Part shown: positions 1-13,218 of the stretch, one piece after another | Numbering within the stretch: position 1 is the first letter of the stretch | How the letters are laid out: the number at the start of each line of letters is the position of its first letter | Assembly: GCF_051020985.1 (NCBI RefSeq) | Contig: NC_135007.1 | Span: 17,702,501-17,766,500 of the forward strand | Source: Nomia melanderi | Lineage: Eukaryota > Arthropoda > Insecta > Hymenoptera > Halictidae | Length of the DNA stretch: 64,000 nucleotides | Direction of reading: 5' to 3' | Made by a program: the position numbers and the translations under genes | The notes under the pieces: model-generated | The model's input: only the letters and a program-made list of their open reading frames with translations | The model's database searches: none | Told to the model about the DNA's origin: nothing

Positions 1-2173
1 CGGACCGTGGACCATTGCTCTGCTTTTGTTGACCGCTCGGCACCACCGCCGCCGAACTCCTTTGATGCTGGGGGCTGGGCGAATGCACCTCCGGCTGGCC
101 GTCTTCCCGCGAACACTCCTCCCTGCTCGCTCCCTGGGAGCCGGCTGCAATCAAATATCTCTTTTTCTTTCGGGGCTCGTCGGAGCGCGGGGAATTATCT
201 CGGGGAAGTGGAAGGAGCGACGAACGCGCAAAGGACATCGTCGTCGCGAGCGTCCTTTGTGCGCGGCGCATATCCGGGGAGCCGTCAACCGCGGGACGGC
301 CGAAACCGGCTGGCGAATCGTTTACAAACACGCTGATAAAGACAACGCGAATAGGCGAATAGCCGAATAAGCGAATACGCGGATACGGGAGACACGGGTG
401 CGCGTCGGCCGTGTACTCGCTGCGTGGCTGCAGCGGATAACATGCAATTACGGGCCGTGTCATCCACCTTGTCTTGTTCCCATTCTGTGTTCCGCGCGTT
501 ATCTCGCGGAATGCCTCCGGCCCGGTGGCGCGCGCGACGAAACACCGTCATGGAATACGTGTGCCGATAACGAAACGTTACACGCCGGAAGCGTCCGCGT
601 CGCGCCTCTCGTTTCGGAAAAACCAGACGATTGCCGTCGGCTCGCCGTTCGCGTTCGAAGCGGACGTTTTCGCGAGGGGCGCGTTAAATTCGTAACACGA
701 CTCGGCGCGGAGAGGCTCGGGACGCTTGAGCCGAAGGAGCAGAGGCAAGAGAAGGAGGAGGAGGAGGAGGAGGAGGAGGTACCGCCGGCGCTACCGTGTC
801 ACTGCCACCTGACGCCGGTAGCCAAGAGGTAATTACCTGTACCTGAACTCTCGGCAAACTAAACTACCTTGAACGCAACTTACGCTCCTCGCTGGCGTTC
901 CGATCGAAAACCGAGCTGCCCGCGCCGACCCGCCCAACGGCCTCCTCGCCGAACCTTTTTCCAGCTCGGTTCTACTCGGTTCGACACGGTGTGCGTCTCG
1001 TCCTCGAACTGGCAAGGGAAACTGTGTTCGCCGAACGAACGAGCGGCGGTTTCGACGCGCACCTGGAGCACACGCGGAGCAACGTAGAAGCGGCTCGTTG
1101 TCCCCGTAGACGACGTTTCACGAGCGCAAAGAGAGATCGATAAAGCGCACGTGCTCCACTCGGCTGAGAGTCCCTGGGTGGAAGTAAGTACGCCGGGACT
1201 CAGCTGTCGCCTCCTAATTGCCGGGACAATGCAACAGATGGCTTTGATCGCAATCCCTTCCCAGCCATCTCCTCTCCTCTCCACTCCTCTCCTCTCTACT
1301 CTCTTTTCTCTCGTCTTTCGTGGCACTCGCGTTGCTCCGCGTCTCTCCATCCCCGTCGGTTCCTTCCGCGAACCCTAGCAGCTTTTCCTTTCCAGCGGCG
1401 CCGATCGCTCGGCGTTCGACCTCTCTTCCCTCTCCTCGCTCGAGATTCCCGGCGATTCTCGATCTCGTACGCGTCGAGTTCGAAAGGAGCCGACGCGGAG
1501 GAGAAACTGGAATTCGCGGAGGAAACAGCGGAGGATAGTCGTGGAAAGATAGGAGGAATTTCTTTCGCGGGAGTACCGGTTGCCGAGGGGACTCGCGTAT
1601 ATCGCGGTCTCGCCAATCGGATTTGCGCCGAGGAGAGGTTAATATCTCGCCGGTGTAACGCGAGAGCCATTCCTCGGAATTGCAGTCGCGAATTCTAATA
1701 AAGTTCGGCGAAGCCTTTCTCGGGATCTCGCGGCGTTTAAAACTCGAGACCGCGGGTAAATTGGAGACGGCCGTGCAGCCGGAAAAGGAGGACGGATGGC
1801 GGTGTTCCGTGGAACTCGTTCCCGTTCTACGTTGTAAGCATATCCGAGAAGAAGGTGCGAGCGAGCGAGCGAGCGAGCGAACGCGCGAACGGTACGGTGC
1901 CGACGACTATCGCAAAATACCTCGAACGTCGGGGATGCCGACGGTGTACCGGATATGATATCAGCCTCGAGCAGAATCCCGGTGGAAGCGTTGGACGTGC
2001 CTTATCGCGTCTGGTCCAGGCAGTCAGCCAGAGCACGAACCGACCTAACCAACACACCGAGGCGAACCAACCAGCTTGACTGACTGCTCGCAGGAGTTTC
2101 GCCATCCCCCATGGAGCGGTCCGCGCTCCGTGCTCGTGCTCCCGTGCACTCGTGCACCCGTGCACTCGTGCAC

Positions 2174-2205
<32 letters not shown>

Positions 2206-3071
2206 AGTCGCGTCCTCTTCCCTCCTCCGTTTCGCACGGTCGCCTCGGTGAGCGTCGCGACGCCGCCGAGACCGCGCGCGCGAGTACGCGTCCGCGATAA
2301 GCCGACTTACGAGGGACTTGGAAAGAAACGCGCGTGTCGCTGATGGCCTAACCATCTGTCCACGGGAACCTCTGCTCGCGCACCGAACCGGTCGCTCGCT
2401 CGAGCCACGTAAATTTTTTACGATCTTTCGCTAAATTCCCCGTTCCCGCCTCCCATGCTGCGAACCGATAAAAAACGTTCCCGTACTTCTGGCTGGAAGT
2501 TGCCAGTCGGAGGGTCGCGGGAAAGGCTCGCGGGAAAGGCTCGCGATCGCGAACGCGAACGTTGGCTCGGGGAACGGAGGAGCCCCGGCAAACAGCGACG
2601 TCGCGTTAACGAAAACCGATCGATCGCGAACGCGCTCGCGGACGCGGAACGCGGACGCGGAACGACTGTGCGGCGTTCGGACACGATCGCGGGGCTTTGA
2701 CGGGAGAGACGGGCTTTTTTCCTCAGCCATTTTCAAGGCAGCTGCGGGCTCCTGTCCGTCTAGATAACCGGTTCGGTCTAAATGTACGATTGGGACGAGA
2801 GCATACCCGTGCACTGGATATACGGGTACCCCTATGCAATATTCCAAACTAATGCGCGACATGCCCACAGCCGAGCCCACCGCCGTTTCGCCGCGGAAAC
2901 ATTCGACTCGGTCCCTCCTTCTTTTTCCCCGGAAACTTTCCTTCCTTTCGAAATCTTGCCCCGCTCGTCTTCTTCTGGATCGCTCGGACTCCGTCGAGTC
3001 CGCGAGAAACTACCGTCTAGCGCGATCGAACGACGCGAACGGAACGGTAAGGAGAGAATCAGTGAACGCAC
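1..3071. other. non-coding stretch, no recognisable gene
   Basis: CpG-rich sequence in which every open frame is short, arginine-rich and unlike a known protein. If the candidate exon at 3072-3399 is real, this stretch would be the first part of its downstream intron. It contains a GTGCACCC/GTGCTCCC minisatellite and short polypyrimidine runs. Confidence 0.6.
2129..2204. repeat. 8-mer/7-mer minisatellite (CCCGTGCA, CTCGTGCA, CCCGTGCT variants)
   Basis: Alternating units of CCCGTGCA and CTCGTGCA turn into a CCCGTGCT series. About nine units are visible. It is not CRISPR-like because there are no spacers. Confidence 0.75.
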
Positions 3072-3399
3072 CCTTTGCCTTGGCTTTCGAATCGAGATCG
3101 ACGGGGAAGGGCTCGGCGTCAGCGGCCGCCGCCGGATGGCAGATGACGGTATCGGCGGCCGAGGATGAAGCCGTGGTCGCGGCCGTCGCGTCGTCGTCGC
3201 TGCCGTTCAGAGTGTTGTTGCCGTTGTTGTCGTCCACGGTAGTCGCCGCGTTCGTGCTCGAAGCGCTCGCGGTTGCGACGCTCGCGGTTGCCGTTGACGT
3301 CGACGACGATCGTTGATAACCGCAGCATTCCTTCGCCTCTTCCTTCACCTTGACCTTGTGGAGGATCGTCGTGGTCGCCACTCCACCCTCCACTTTCAT
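3072..3399 (-). CDS. candidate first coding exon of an unidentified gene (partial)
   Basis: The minus strand has an open frame from ATG at 3399, with a second in-frame ATG upstream at 3438. Codons are strongly G/C-ending. The product starts MKVEGGVATTTILHKVKVKE, then is rich in Ser, Thr, Ala, Asn and Asp. It is not the arginine-rich type that this CpG-rich DNA gives by chance. A possible donor, AAAGG|GTGCGT, follows at 3071, and without splicing the frame runs about 20 more codons to a stop. Low-complexity N-terminal exons like this are common in insect transcription factors, but I recognise no domain and assign no function. If real, the rest of the gene lies to the left, mostly outside the window. 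It could still be a chance frame. Confidence 0.4.
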
Positions 3400-3482
3400 G
3401 CTCGCGAAGCAACTTCTTGCCTGTTCAACATATTTCATTCATTGATTCGCGATCGGTTCGAAAAACGCTGCGGAACCATGCT

Positions 3483-3513
3483 CGACGCGACGCGACGCGA
3501 CGCGACGCGACGC
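3483..3513. repeat. (CGACG)n tandem repeat
   Basis: About six tandem copies of the pentamer GCGAC, with no coding context. Confidence 0.8.
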
Positions 3514-6500
3514 CGTTTCGAATACGTGCTCGACATTCGACGTCCCGTCGCGCATACCGATGACTGATTTTAATGGAACGACCCGTCGGCAATTTTGCAA
3601 ACCAACGAGGACGCATCGCGATTCGACGACTCGCCTCGAATACCTAAACAACCGAACGTTTTCGAATAACGGTGATCGATCGCTCGCCGAAAAACGAATC
3701 TGCCTAGGCCATAGGTTCCGCGAACGCGAATTAAACGATCGCGCGGACGATCGAGCGGGATCACCTGTACCGGATCGATCGTTTCGACTGCGAGTTCTCC
3801 TTGTTCTCGATCTCCGCAGGGCGAAAGATCGAAAAGGAGCAATATCCGGGGCGGAAACGGTCCCGAGAACCTGGCACGAGAAAGAGAATTAAATGGAACG
3901 AAAGCGGGAAGTAATCTTCGAGATCCACGTGGCGCGCAGCTCCTGCTGGCAGAATTTTATTTTATTGACGCGCAGCCGTGGCAGCAGCCCGCCTTCGGTG
4001 CCACATGGTCTCGTTATTAACGTGAAATGCAAACGAGCCCTTCGTTTCGTCCAAGAAACGGCACCCGGGACGGACGGCCCACTATAATTTTTACTGGAAA
4101 ATTGCATCGCCAAATGTCGTCGTATTTTAACGGCCCGATAAACGTGTACGAGCGCTCGCGGTCCCTTCCAGTCCGTCATCGAGGGACCTGCAAAGGCGGC
4201 ATTTATTCTACGCGTTCGTTCTACAAAGCGTGCAGCGAACCTCGCGAACCTCGCGAACCTCGCAAACCGTGAAAAACCCACAGAGGCGGACGCGACTCGA
4301 CGCAACCGATAAATTGTCCGGATTCGTCGATTGCCCCGAGCGTGGAGCTTTAACGGCGCGCTCGTATAATTCCATCGAAATTACCGCGACAACGAGCCCC
4401 TTTCGACCTTATTAGGCGTCCAAGAAAACTAATTACCGAATTAATTCACGTCGAATCGCGGCGCAGCCGTTTTGCCCCCGGATAATTGTAAATACCGCAG
4501 CCACCAACCCCTTTTCCTCCGAAGCGAATTTCCAATTAGAACGCGTCAACTTTTCGGTTCCATTGCCGGCGGCGGGCCGAGGGGGGCAGAGGGGGGCAGA
4601 GGGCCGAAACAATTTCTGCTCCCGGAACGTCGGTCTCCGCCGAGAGCGGCGCCCCCCCGGGATCGGCCATCGATCAATCTCCTCCCGGAATCTCGACGCG
4701 GAACGATAAAAGCGTCAGGTTTGCGCGCGTTGGACGGGAATCCGGACATTCGGCACCGCGCGGCGGGCTCCGAGGGTCACCGGGAAACGATTCGCGGCTT
4801 TTATCGAAACGGATGTCCGCGATCGCCGTCGCGTCGCGCGCCGGCAGCGAACGATCGTCGACGCGAGACGGGCAGAGCCGAGACACCTTTCCATTGATTC
4901 GCTCGGGGTGGACTAGACGCGCGTCTGCGGCAATTCGTTAAGATGCTTAGTTAAGCAAACAAGAGAGCGGAGTTGTTGGCAAACGATATAATACGTGCCA
5001 CGGTGGAAAATCCACGGCTCTCCGCCGATAATTGCGCGCAGCTGTGAGACGCGCACGGATATAAACGCGAGCTCACGCAGAGGTTTTTTCGGGGCGAGCG
5101 GCGCGTTCGGCTCGGGACCACCGATCGGCGGCCGATCCGATCTCGGGAGAGAGGAGCGAACGGGCGAGCCGCGCGAGGAGAAAAAAGCTTCGAGCACGTA
5201 CGGATCGATCGCGGGCACGTTTCGAAGGAAACGGCTTCGCCATCGTGCCAGACTGCGAGCTTATGTTTATACATATGTCCTGCACATGGTACGGTGCCTG
5301 TCGGACAGGAGGTTGCGCGGGTGGAGACGCAATTTCCAATATTAGAACGGCCAGGCGAGAGGCAGCAAGCCAGGCGAGCCGACCAGGCAGCCGGACCAGA
5401 TGTCTGCCGTACTGACTAGCGAGAGCGCGACGTACGTTTAGCTTGCTTTCATTACAAAAATGTCACGCACAGCCACCGTGTATGTGTCTTCTTGCTCGCA
5501 CCGGCCTTTGACGATGCGCCTCCCGCCTCCCGCCTCTCTCTCCCTCCGGCGGCCTCCGTATCTCGTTGTCATTGTCTCCACCCTTCCATCCCCTCGCTGC
5601 TTCGCCGTTTACGCGGTTGTCGCGTAACGAGGAACGGCCGCGGAAAAACCGCAAACGGCGCGGTTCGATCGCATCGTTGACGCGCGACTGGTTCGCAGAT
5701 CGTCGAGCCACGATTCGCGTAATTCCGATAAGCGCTCGTCGGCTTTTTTTCCCTAGAACCGCCCGTCATCGGCGGCCGTGATATCCACGGAGAATGGAGG
5801 GAGAATCGTGCGAGAATCGAGCGGGAATCGAGCGAAAACGTTCGGCTATTGTAACGCGGAACACCGATACGAAAGCAGCCGTTAACAAAGATTTAATCCG
5901 GTTTCATTAACCTGACGTCACGGCCAGACGCGCCGAATTCAGACCGGCGTTTGACGTTTTGCTCGTCACGCGTAGCCGTGTGGTCAATTTTCCAACGAAC
6001 CGTCTCGTTGCGCCGCGCCGCTCCGCGCCGCGAAAGACGCGCTCGTTCTTTCGTATCGCGGTCGATCGAGTCCCGATCGAGCCTCGATCGAATCTCGATC
6101 GGACACGGCAGAGTCGCCGCACGCCGGTTTTCTCGGTTTAGCCTTTCAAACCTATGCACCGATCGCATTTCCGTCGTTCGAAAGATTCGCTACTCGAGCA
6201 ATCGCGAACTTTGACCGTTGTCCGGCTAAAATGCCCGCTCGTTCGAGCGCGCGGCGACGGTCGATCCAACCCGGAGACACCGGACTGCTGTCGGCCGCAG
6301 GAGCGCTCGCCGCCGTTCCCTCGGTTCGGCGTGAAAGGGAACGAGGATAACGAGCCGCGCGCGCGGGGAAACCGCCAAAGACGAAGACGAATGGAAATCG
6401 AAACGAACGAGGAGGGAGAGAAAGATTAATAATATAGGAAAGGCAAAGCCGCGCTGCCTTCCGACGAGGTTTCCTCTGACTCTGTTCTGTTGCCAACAGT

Positions 6501-9240
6501 TAATCGATATAATACTCGGATACAGCGAAGCGACGCAACCGTGCCGCGTGTCTCGTGCCGCAACGTATGCACGCGCACGCGAGCGATCTCGCTGACGGCA
6601 CGACTACCGGCGGGAGTCCGGTTCCGTGCACCGGGTCAAGAGCTGTCGCGCGTTCGACCTTTCGGCTTTAGACGCGCTCTCCCGCGTTCGCGTCCTCGTC
6701 GGAGCCGTCTAGGACGGAGCGACCGATTCGCCGAAAGGTATTATTTCATCCGCGCCTGGTGCCACCTGCCGTTTTCTCACACTCGAAGCGGCTCGTCCAG
6801 AGTTTTAGAGCATCGCGGACCAATATTTGCGCCGGTTGCAGCCGAACTAATATTTGCGTACGTCGCTCGATGTAAACGAACCCGGCGAATCCATTCCGCG
6901 GGCGTCGATTCGCGCGGCGAAAATCAACGATTTCGTCGAGGGAAATAAAGGGCCGCTGGAACCCGCGAGCCAGGCCGCGAGCTGTCGAGCGGACGACCGT
7001 ACGAGCGGACGAGCGGGAGATCGATTAAACGACAACGAACGACGATAACGCGAGAAGAAGAAGGAGCGCGGCCGGAGGAGCCGATGGCTAATAGCGACGA
7101 ACGGACCACCTTCCGAGGGAACCGGGTTATCGGGAACGGCGAATGCCGTGCGAACCGATGCACCTGACGGTTTTCGTAGGCCGCTCCTCGATCTCCGGCT
7201 AGGCCTCCGAGAAGAACACTCGAAAATTCTCCCAGATTCCCGTCGCTCCCTCCTCGTTTGCCGCTGCCCGTGGACGCGTTCGGCACACGTGCGCTCGCGA
7301 ACGTCCGCCTCTCGGAAGCGACTCGCCACAGGCCACAACAGGTCGTCCCGATCGACGCGGCGACTCGATCGGCGAGCCGCGCGACGGTCTCGAGGAATCG
7401 CGAACGTTCGCCGTCACGCTCGGCAGGACGTCGGTGTTCGAGTGTTTCGCGCGAGACGGTCGATCGACGATACTCCAGCCGAACGCGTCCTATCTCCTAC
7501 CTGTCGTCGAACCTCGGCGTTCTCGATTTCCCGTGGAAAAGTCCGAAGAGGCGAGACGGCGACGAACTTAAGAAAGCACGGTTCTCGCGCGTTCCATGAT
7601 GCACTCGCGTCGCGAACTTGGGCCTTTCGGATTCGGCGGGAAACGCGGTGTCGCGGATCCGCGAGCCGCCGTCGGCGATCGAACCGTGGATCCGAGACGC
7701 TCGCGATCGCGCGACCACCCTTTCGAAACTTCGAGGAAGACCAGCGACGGAAAGCCGAGGAAGCCCGATGCGACTCGGCGCAGCTCCGGGAGAGCGACAC
7801 CGGGAACCGCGTGGCACGGACGGCTGTCGGCAGCCGACTGAACGTCTCGCCGGAGAACGGGAAGAACGATATCAGCCGGTGGAGGTTGCGGAAGAGAGGT
7901 GGCGGTTCGCTGGCTCCACCACGCAACCCCTGTTTGCCTCGAACTCGCACCGGTCCCAATCCTTTCGTTAGCGGTCGCGGTGTTCGCGCCACCGACAAGT
8001 GTCCACGGTTCCGAAGGTTTCCGGGCTCGACTCGTGAATCGCGATGCGCTCGAAATACGATATAGACGAGCGCGGACTCTGCGGGGATATTGTAAACGGG
8101 CCGGTGTGCTCTTGACGCGTCGATATATTCCCGCGAAGAAAGCTCTGCCGGTGAAGCTGAGAAATAGCTTACCACCCTTTATCCACCCGTTATCCACCCG
8201 TTATCCACCCTTCATCCTCCCATCTCCCCAGCCGTCTTGTCCTGCCCTCTCGTCTTTGGGACGTGTAGAAGCGCGCGCGGCCTTGTCTTTTCGGGGCTCC
8301 TTTCGAATTCCCAAAGGGGAAAAGTTTCACCGGCGACTCTATTCGGAAGATCCGAAGAAGATCCGAAGAGTCTTCCCGGACAGACGGAGGAGACGATAAA
8401 CGGAGGATGACCCAGTTTCGCGTCGCGGCGGGTCCAAACGAATTCGCAGCCGGAAACTAGCGCCGCGAATCGCGTGCACGCGCGCGACAATTTCTCCTCT
8501 CGGCATTCGTCCCTGCCGATTGGCAGAAATTCACGGGCGACCACGCGGACGCGCGCGAGCCGGCCTATTATACGTATTATTAGCACTCCGTCACGGGCCT
8601 GTCATCGCCACGCACACTCCTGTACGGTTGTTGGTGCGCGCATCGAAGGCCCCGGGATTCCACGGTAACCGGCGACCGCCTTCGATTCTTCGATCGGTAT
8701 TCGAAGAAGCTTCCTTCGTGACCCACTGAAATCGACGTCGCTCCCACTTGGAAGTTGCCGCGAGCGAAAGCGACCAGCCGTCCTTTAAACCATCGACGTC
8801 GTCTGGTTCGCCGGCGAGAATTAGACGACGATAGACGGAGCAATCTAAGTTCCGCCGCTTCGGCCGCGTGTAGCCGTTTCGATCGTTCGCGACGATCAAC
8901 GTCGAGAACACGCCGAAGCTCGAACAAGACCGAGTAACGCTCGCGGGAGCTATTCCGATGATTTGCGCGCGAACTTGGCTCGCGACGAACGTTGGACGGA
9001 CGCGGGTTCCGACGGATCGCGCCGTCACTCGCAGACGAGTCGATCCCGCGCTTCACACGGTCACGGAACGCCGCATACTTTCGCGCGCACTCGTAATTTA
9101 CGACTTATCGGCCATGCTCGGAGTGATTTTCGCGCTGGTGAAAATTATACCGACGCGGACCATGCTCGTACAACTCGTCGAATTTCCTCTCTTCGTTTCG
9201 CCCTGCTCGTTCGATCACCCGTTCGGTCTCTCCTCCTCCT

Positions 9241-9263
9241 CCTCTCTCTCTCTCTCTCTCTCT
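9241..9263. repeat. (CT)n microsatellite
   Basis: An uninterrupted CT run inside a TCC/CT-rich region. Confidence 0.8.
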
Positions 9264-10374
9264 CCCTCTCTGCCACTTTCCGTTCCCCGGCCGCGTTCTC
9301 CCCTGTGTGGAAGCGACGCAAAATCGTGCTCTCGGCGTGGGCTGGCTTGTACCGGGATGTCGATACCACGAGGAGCGGATGTCAATAGCACGAAGTCACT
9401 CCTCTCGCGGGGGAGAAACCGCGTCAGCCGATTTTACAGCGCTTTCGCGAAACCGACCTGGAAAAACGCGAAACAGCCGTTCTCCTCGATCAATGCTTCT
9501 TCGAACGTGGATTCGCGTTCGCGAATTCGTTCTGGAAACATTACGAATTCCACGATCGTTTCCCCTTTGTCGTCTCCGGAATCCCATGTCGCGCGCTGCT
9601 CGAATTCCTCGGGAAGATGCGACAAAGTTCGAGCAACGCACGCCCCGGCGTGCTTAGACGCGGGTAAACAGCTTACGTGTGCGAGTTGCGCTCCGGCTCG
9701 GACAAAACTGTTTTCTTTGTGCGCTCCGCGTTGACGAAACCAGCGGGTCGCGCGACACGAATTCCTCGTCGAATGGAACAGGTGAACCGGATGAGATGAA
9801 ACAGCTGTTTCCGTGTTCTACCGAACCTCCGGCTTACAATTAGCCCTTCTCCCGTATCGCGCCGCGGGTCTTCCCCGCTCAGCTTAACCTCGTAAACGCG
9901 TGAACGCGCAAACTACGCGCGCCTTAGACCCTACTCTTTCTTTTTCTTTTCCATCTGCATTTTTGGAAACATTCGGAAGGAAGTCGCGAGTTCAACGTGT
10001 TGAAACGCGATCGCGCTCGACCGGGTCTTGGAACGAGACCCCACTCGAAATCACGGTTAAACAGAGTCTAACCATTCGCGTCTATCTACGGTTTCATTTC
10101 GAAACTTTACTTCGAAGAGTTGTTGCTGGGAAAAGGAAGGAACAGGATGGAACGGATAGAAAACAGCTGAGGCGCAGCTGGTTTCTGGCATCGCGACGAC
10201 TGGCGTCTTCTACCCTGGAAACGGCAAGCCTTCGCCGTGTGTATATGCACGCGGCTGACGTATGTGTACAGTACAAACCAGACATGCTAGAAAGCAGAAT
10301 CGATATCGATTCTTAAAAAACGTTTTTAGAAGACGAAACAACAAACGGGATCAAAAAACTTCGTAGTTTCCTCC

Positions 10375-10437
10375 AGGCCGAGAACAGGCCGAGAACACGC
10401 CGAGAAAACGCCGAGAACACGCCGAGAACACGCCGAG
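10375..10437. repeat. 12-mer minisatellite (GCCGAGAACA-type)
   Basis: Five to six imperfect tandem copies of GCCGAGAACAC / GCCGAGAACAG / GCCGAGAAAAC. No coding context was recognised. Confidence 0.75.
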
Positions 10438-12548
10438 CCTGTCGCAAGCTTCACCGGAAGAAGAACGAAAAGAATCGACGCTAATCGATTCTTATGATTA
10501 TTCCTGCGGACGCTCTGCAGCTGATTTTCAAATCGCGAAACGCGGCTGCACTTCCGAAAACCAGACAAATCCGGCGGGACTGAAATTTTCCATACCGGTC
10601 CTTTTCAGATAGGAACGATACTTGCGAGAAGGAGAAGTTTCACAAACAACAAGGAGTAACAGTGGAATGGTAAAATAGTTTTCCGCGAAATTTCAGCCCC
10701 TTCCCCTGTTCGTCGGACTTTCGGAAGTTTCGCTGTTACGCGAAATCGCGCACGGTACTTGCTATTCTTTCCATTACCTTTCGTGAATCGCGAACGATCC
10801 GATCGACTCCCGTTTCCATTTAGTCGGGCACCATCCGAGTCTCTTGCGCGGATAACGAAGGTAGCTGCTACCGGTACGGGAGGTCAGCAAACACGGTTGC
10901 ATAGCAGCGGGCGTTCCTTCCAAACGTTAGACGCATCTCCGCTGGATGGCGATACGGCTTCTCAGCCATTCCTCAAACTCGAATCCCTCGTTTCAGGCTA
11001 CGGTAGAACAAGAAATTTTCTGTAAGGATCGATCATTCGGAACGCGTCGGTTAAGAGTACGGCGTTAAATAAGTTGACAATGTCCTGAACGTTTTCTATA
11101 AACGAACACTATGGAAGCGTTCTAATCTACACGGTGTTCTCTGTTCTCCGCGGTAATTGGTTCGAACGCGATCAATCGTCGTACTTACCGCTACGGAATG
11201 ATCAACTCTGCTCTACGGTGTATAAACAGCTTTATTCGTTATTCGACATTGATATTATTCACAGGCTCGCGATTTACAGGAATACGATCACGCGGACAGC
11301 TCGTTTGTTTCCGCGCGCCAAACGATCAAAGCGGCGCACCTTGGACTTCGGGGATTGTTCAACATCGAACGAGGAACATCGTTAATGCCGGTTAACGATT
11401 TTCGCGGCAATATTAAAGCATAAATTCTCAGACTTTCTTCGAACGTTCCCCTCTTCGTTGATTTCTCTTTCACGTTTGTTTTTTCGCTTCTTTTCCGTAT
11501 GTTCGTACGTACATCCGGAACGAGTACTCTAACCGGTGTCGGACGTGCAGGACGAAGTTTCGGCGTTACTGTGATCGTTGTTGCTCTCCGTCGACGAACT
11601 ATCGTTGCTCTTTATTCGTCGTTTCCGCAGCTTTGCAAACTGAAACTCCTCGACCGGAACTGTATACCAACAATTGAAGTCGTCATTAGTTTCTCGCGTA
11701 ACTGCGCGATCGAGTTGGGAGCGAGAAGGGACGATCGCATTTCCGAAAGATCGGGAAATAAAACGAAGCAACTGCGTCTAGCGGAATCAGAACGATAAAC
11801 ATCTGTATTTCATTGAGCTATACCGAAGCTTTCATTCCATTACAGTATGACTGTTACGTTACAGCCACGGTATCGAAATCATTTCGAGTAATCTGTTCTA
11901 CGACAATCTTCCTTTACGTTCGTATCGGATCGCGTACTATGGCTGTAACATGTACATGAGATTACTCTTAGTTTCTAACGTAGATCGACGCGTATAGTAA
12001 CGTAACTATAACTTGCTCTCGTGCGATGCGTAGTATATGTCGAACAGATCGTCTCGTTGATAACAGTTGTCGAATGCTTTTGAGCTTACACGGAATTCAT
12101 TTAAATCTTTACACATACTTTCGATCAACGTGCAGCCGCTCCGAGACGGATGCCGCCGTGTACATCGTGCATAATCGGACAATTAAGATGGATCCACGGA
12201 TCCATGGATCGTTTCACGACAAGGAACAAAGACTGTTCGTCACTCGTTAACGTATGCATCGAAATAAGCAAATTCGAAATTGACTATTAACAACCACTCC
12301 GTCCGTTCGTGATTATATCACCAGGTACTTTGGTCAAACAAGGAGGAGAAGAGCTTTACTATAAAAATAGAGAAATCTCGATAACATTTCGTTTTCCTCG
12401 ACTAAAACGATATTCTCGTGAATCACTTTCGAAATAATGGAATAATCGATACGATAGAGGCAGTTAAAGAAACGTTAATACTTCAACAACGAACAATTTG
12501 TCCGGAATTTCGGTAAATTTATCGCATGGTAATACAATTATTTGTAGA

Positions 12549-13218
12549 TCAAGTTTGGTTACCATCAGAATCTGGATCTCGATCAGTAACATTTTGAGGT
12601 GTGGTTGGTAATGGAACGATTTCAGGTTCCAATGGTTTCACAGGACAATCTACATCCTCGACGATTACTTCTTCCGCCAAGCTGCTTCTTACAGCCTCTA
12701 TAGAAATCAAATTGTACTCTCAGCGAACAGACTATCGAAACCTTATCTATGCAAACACAATTATTTTTTTATCTACCGTTGAATGCTTGAGGATATTGTT
12801 GGCTCAATTTGTTCTTTGCCACTCGGATCCTTTTAAAAATATAATCCAAATCCTTTTTCATTTCGATCAACAGAGCCGTATGCTTCTTAAATTCCATTCC
12901 AGCTGTCTTTAGCCTATTTACAGACAACTGATTACAATTTGTCAGCATCTCGTTGGTCTTTTCGAACCTCTGCAACCTGCGATGGAATAACGCAGAAACG
13001 TGAATCGAAAATGCCGCAGAACGAAAGACGCGCTAAAACTAGCGAAATTTTAAAGAAATATATTCTTACATTTGCTTCTGAGCCCTGATCATAGATTCTA
13101 CATCCTGTTGATCGACTATACCGGCCAAACCTTGTATAAACACTTCTGGTGCTGTATAATTTTGGAAACATTCGAAACTCCCAGTATCCGATTCCGGCGT
13201 GCCTTGTGCAGTTGCCAT
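12549..13218 (-). CDS. KXD1: KxDL motif-containing protein 1, BORC subunit
   Basis: Three coding exons read from right to left: 13218-13070, 12976-12777 and 12697-12549, giving 165 residues. The start ATG at 13218 has an in-frame TAG just upstream, so it is the first possible start. Residues around 26-50 and 51-114 match the KXD1 family, with the block QRFEKTNEML and the defining K-K-D-L at about residues 90-93, followed by DYIFKRIR. The tail (about 117-165) is acidic. Donors are AT|GTAAG and CG|GTAGAT; acceptors are CGCAG and TATAG. In other animals KXD1 is part of BORC, which couples lysosomes to kinesin through Arl8; that role is transferred by homology. It lies head-to-head with UBE2C, 632 bp apart. 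An alternative acceptor two bases on (12695) would break the acidic tail frame, so I rejected it. Confidence 0.92.

Larger units (their letters stand above)
3400..12548. other. long intergenic stretch without a supported gene
   Basis: About 9 kb. The left part (to about 9.7 kb) is CpG-rich with long arginine-rich chance frames on both strands, including 305 codons plus and 253 codons minus near 7.1-8.2 kb. The right part becomes AT-richer. I see no splice-consistent protein family, rRNA or tRNA. A CT microsatellite lies near 9241-9263. The stretch may hold promoter or enhancer DNA of the candidate exon at 3.4 kb, but nothing specific can be pointed to. Confidence 0.55.

Noticed and set aside
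7148..8175. 305-codon plus and 253-codon minus open frames
   Set aside because: Both are arginine- and serine-rich products of CpG-rich DNA, overlap each other and match no family.
10375..10437. regular repeat that might suggest a CRISPR array
   Set aside because: Units are directly adjacent with no spacers, in a eukaryotic genome. The same applies to the other minisatellites.
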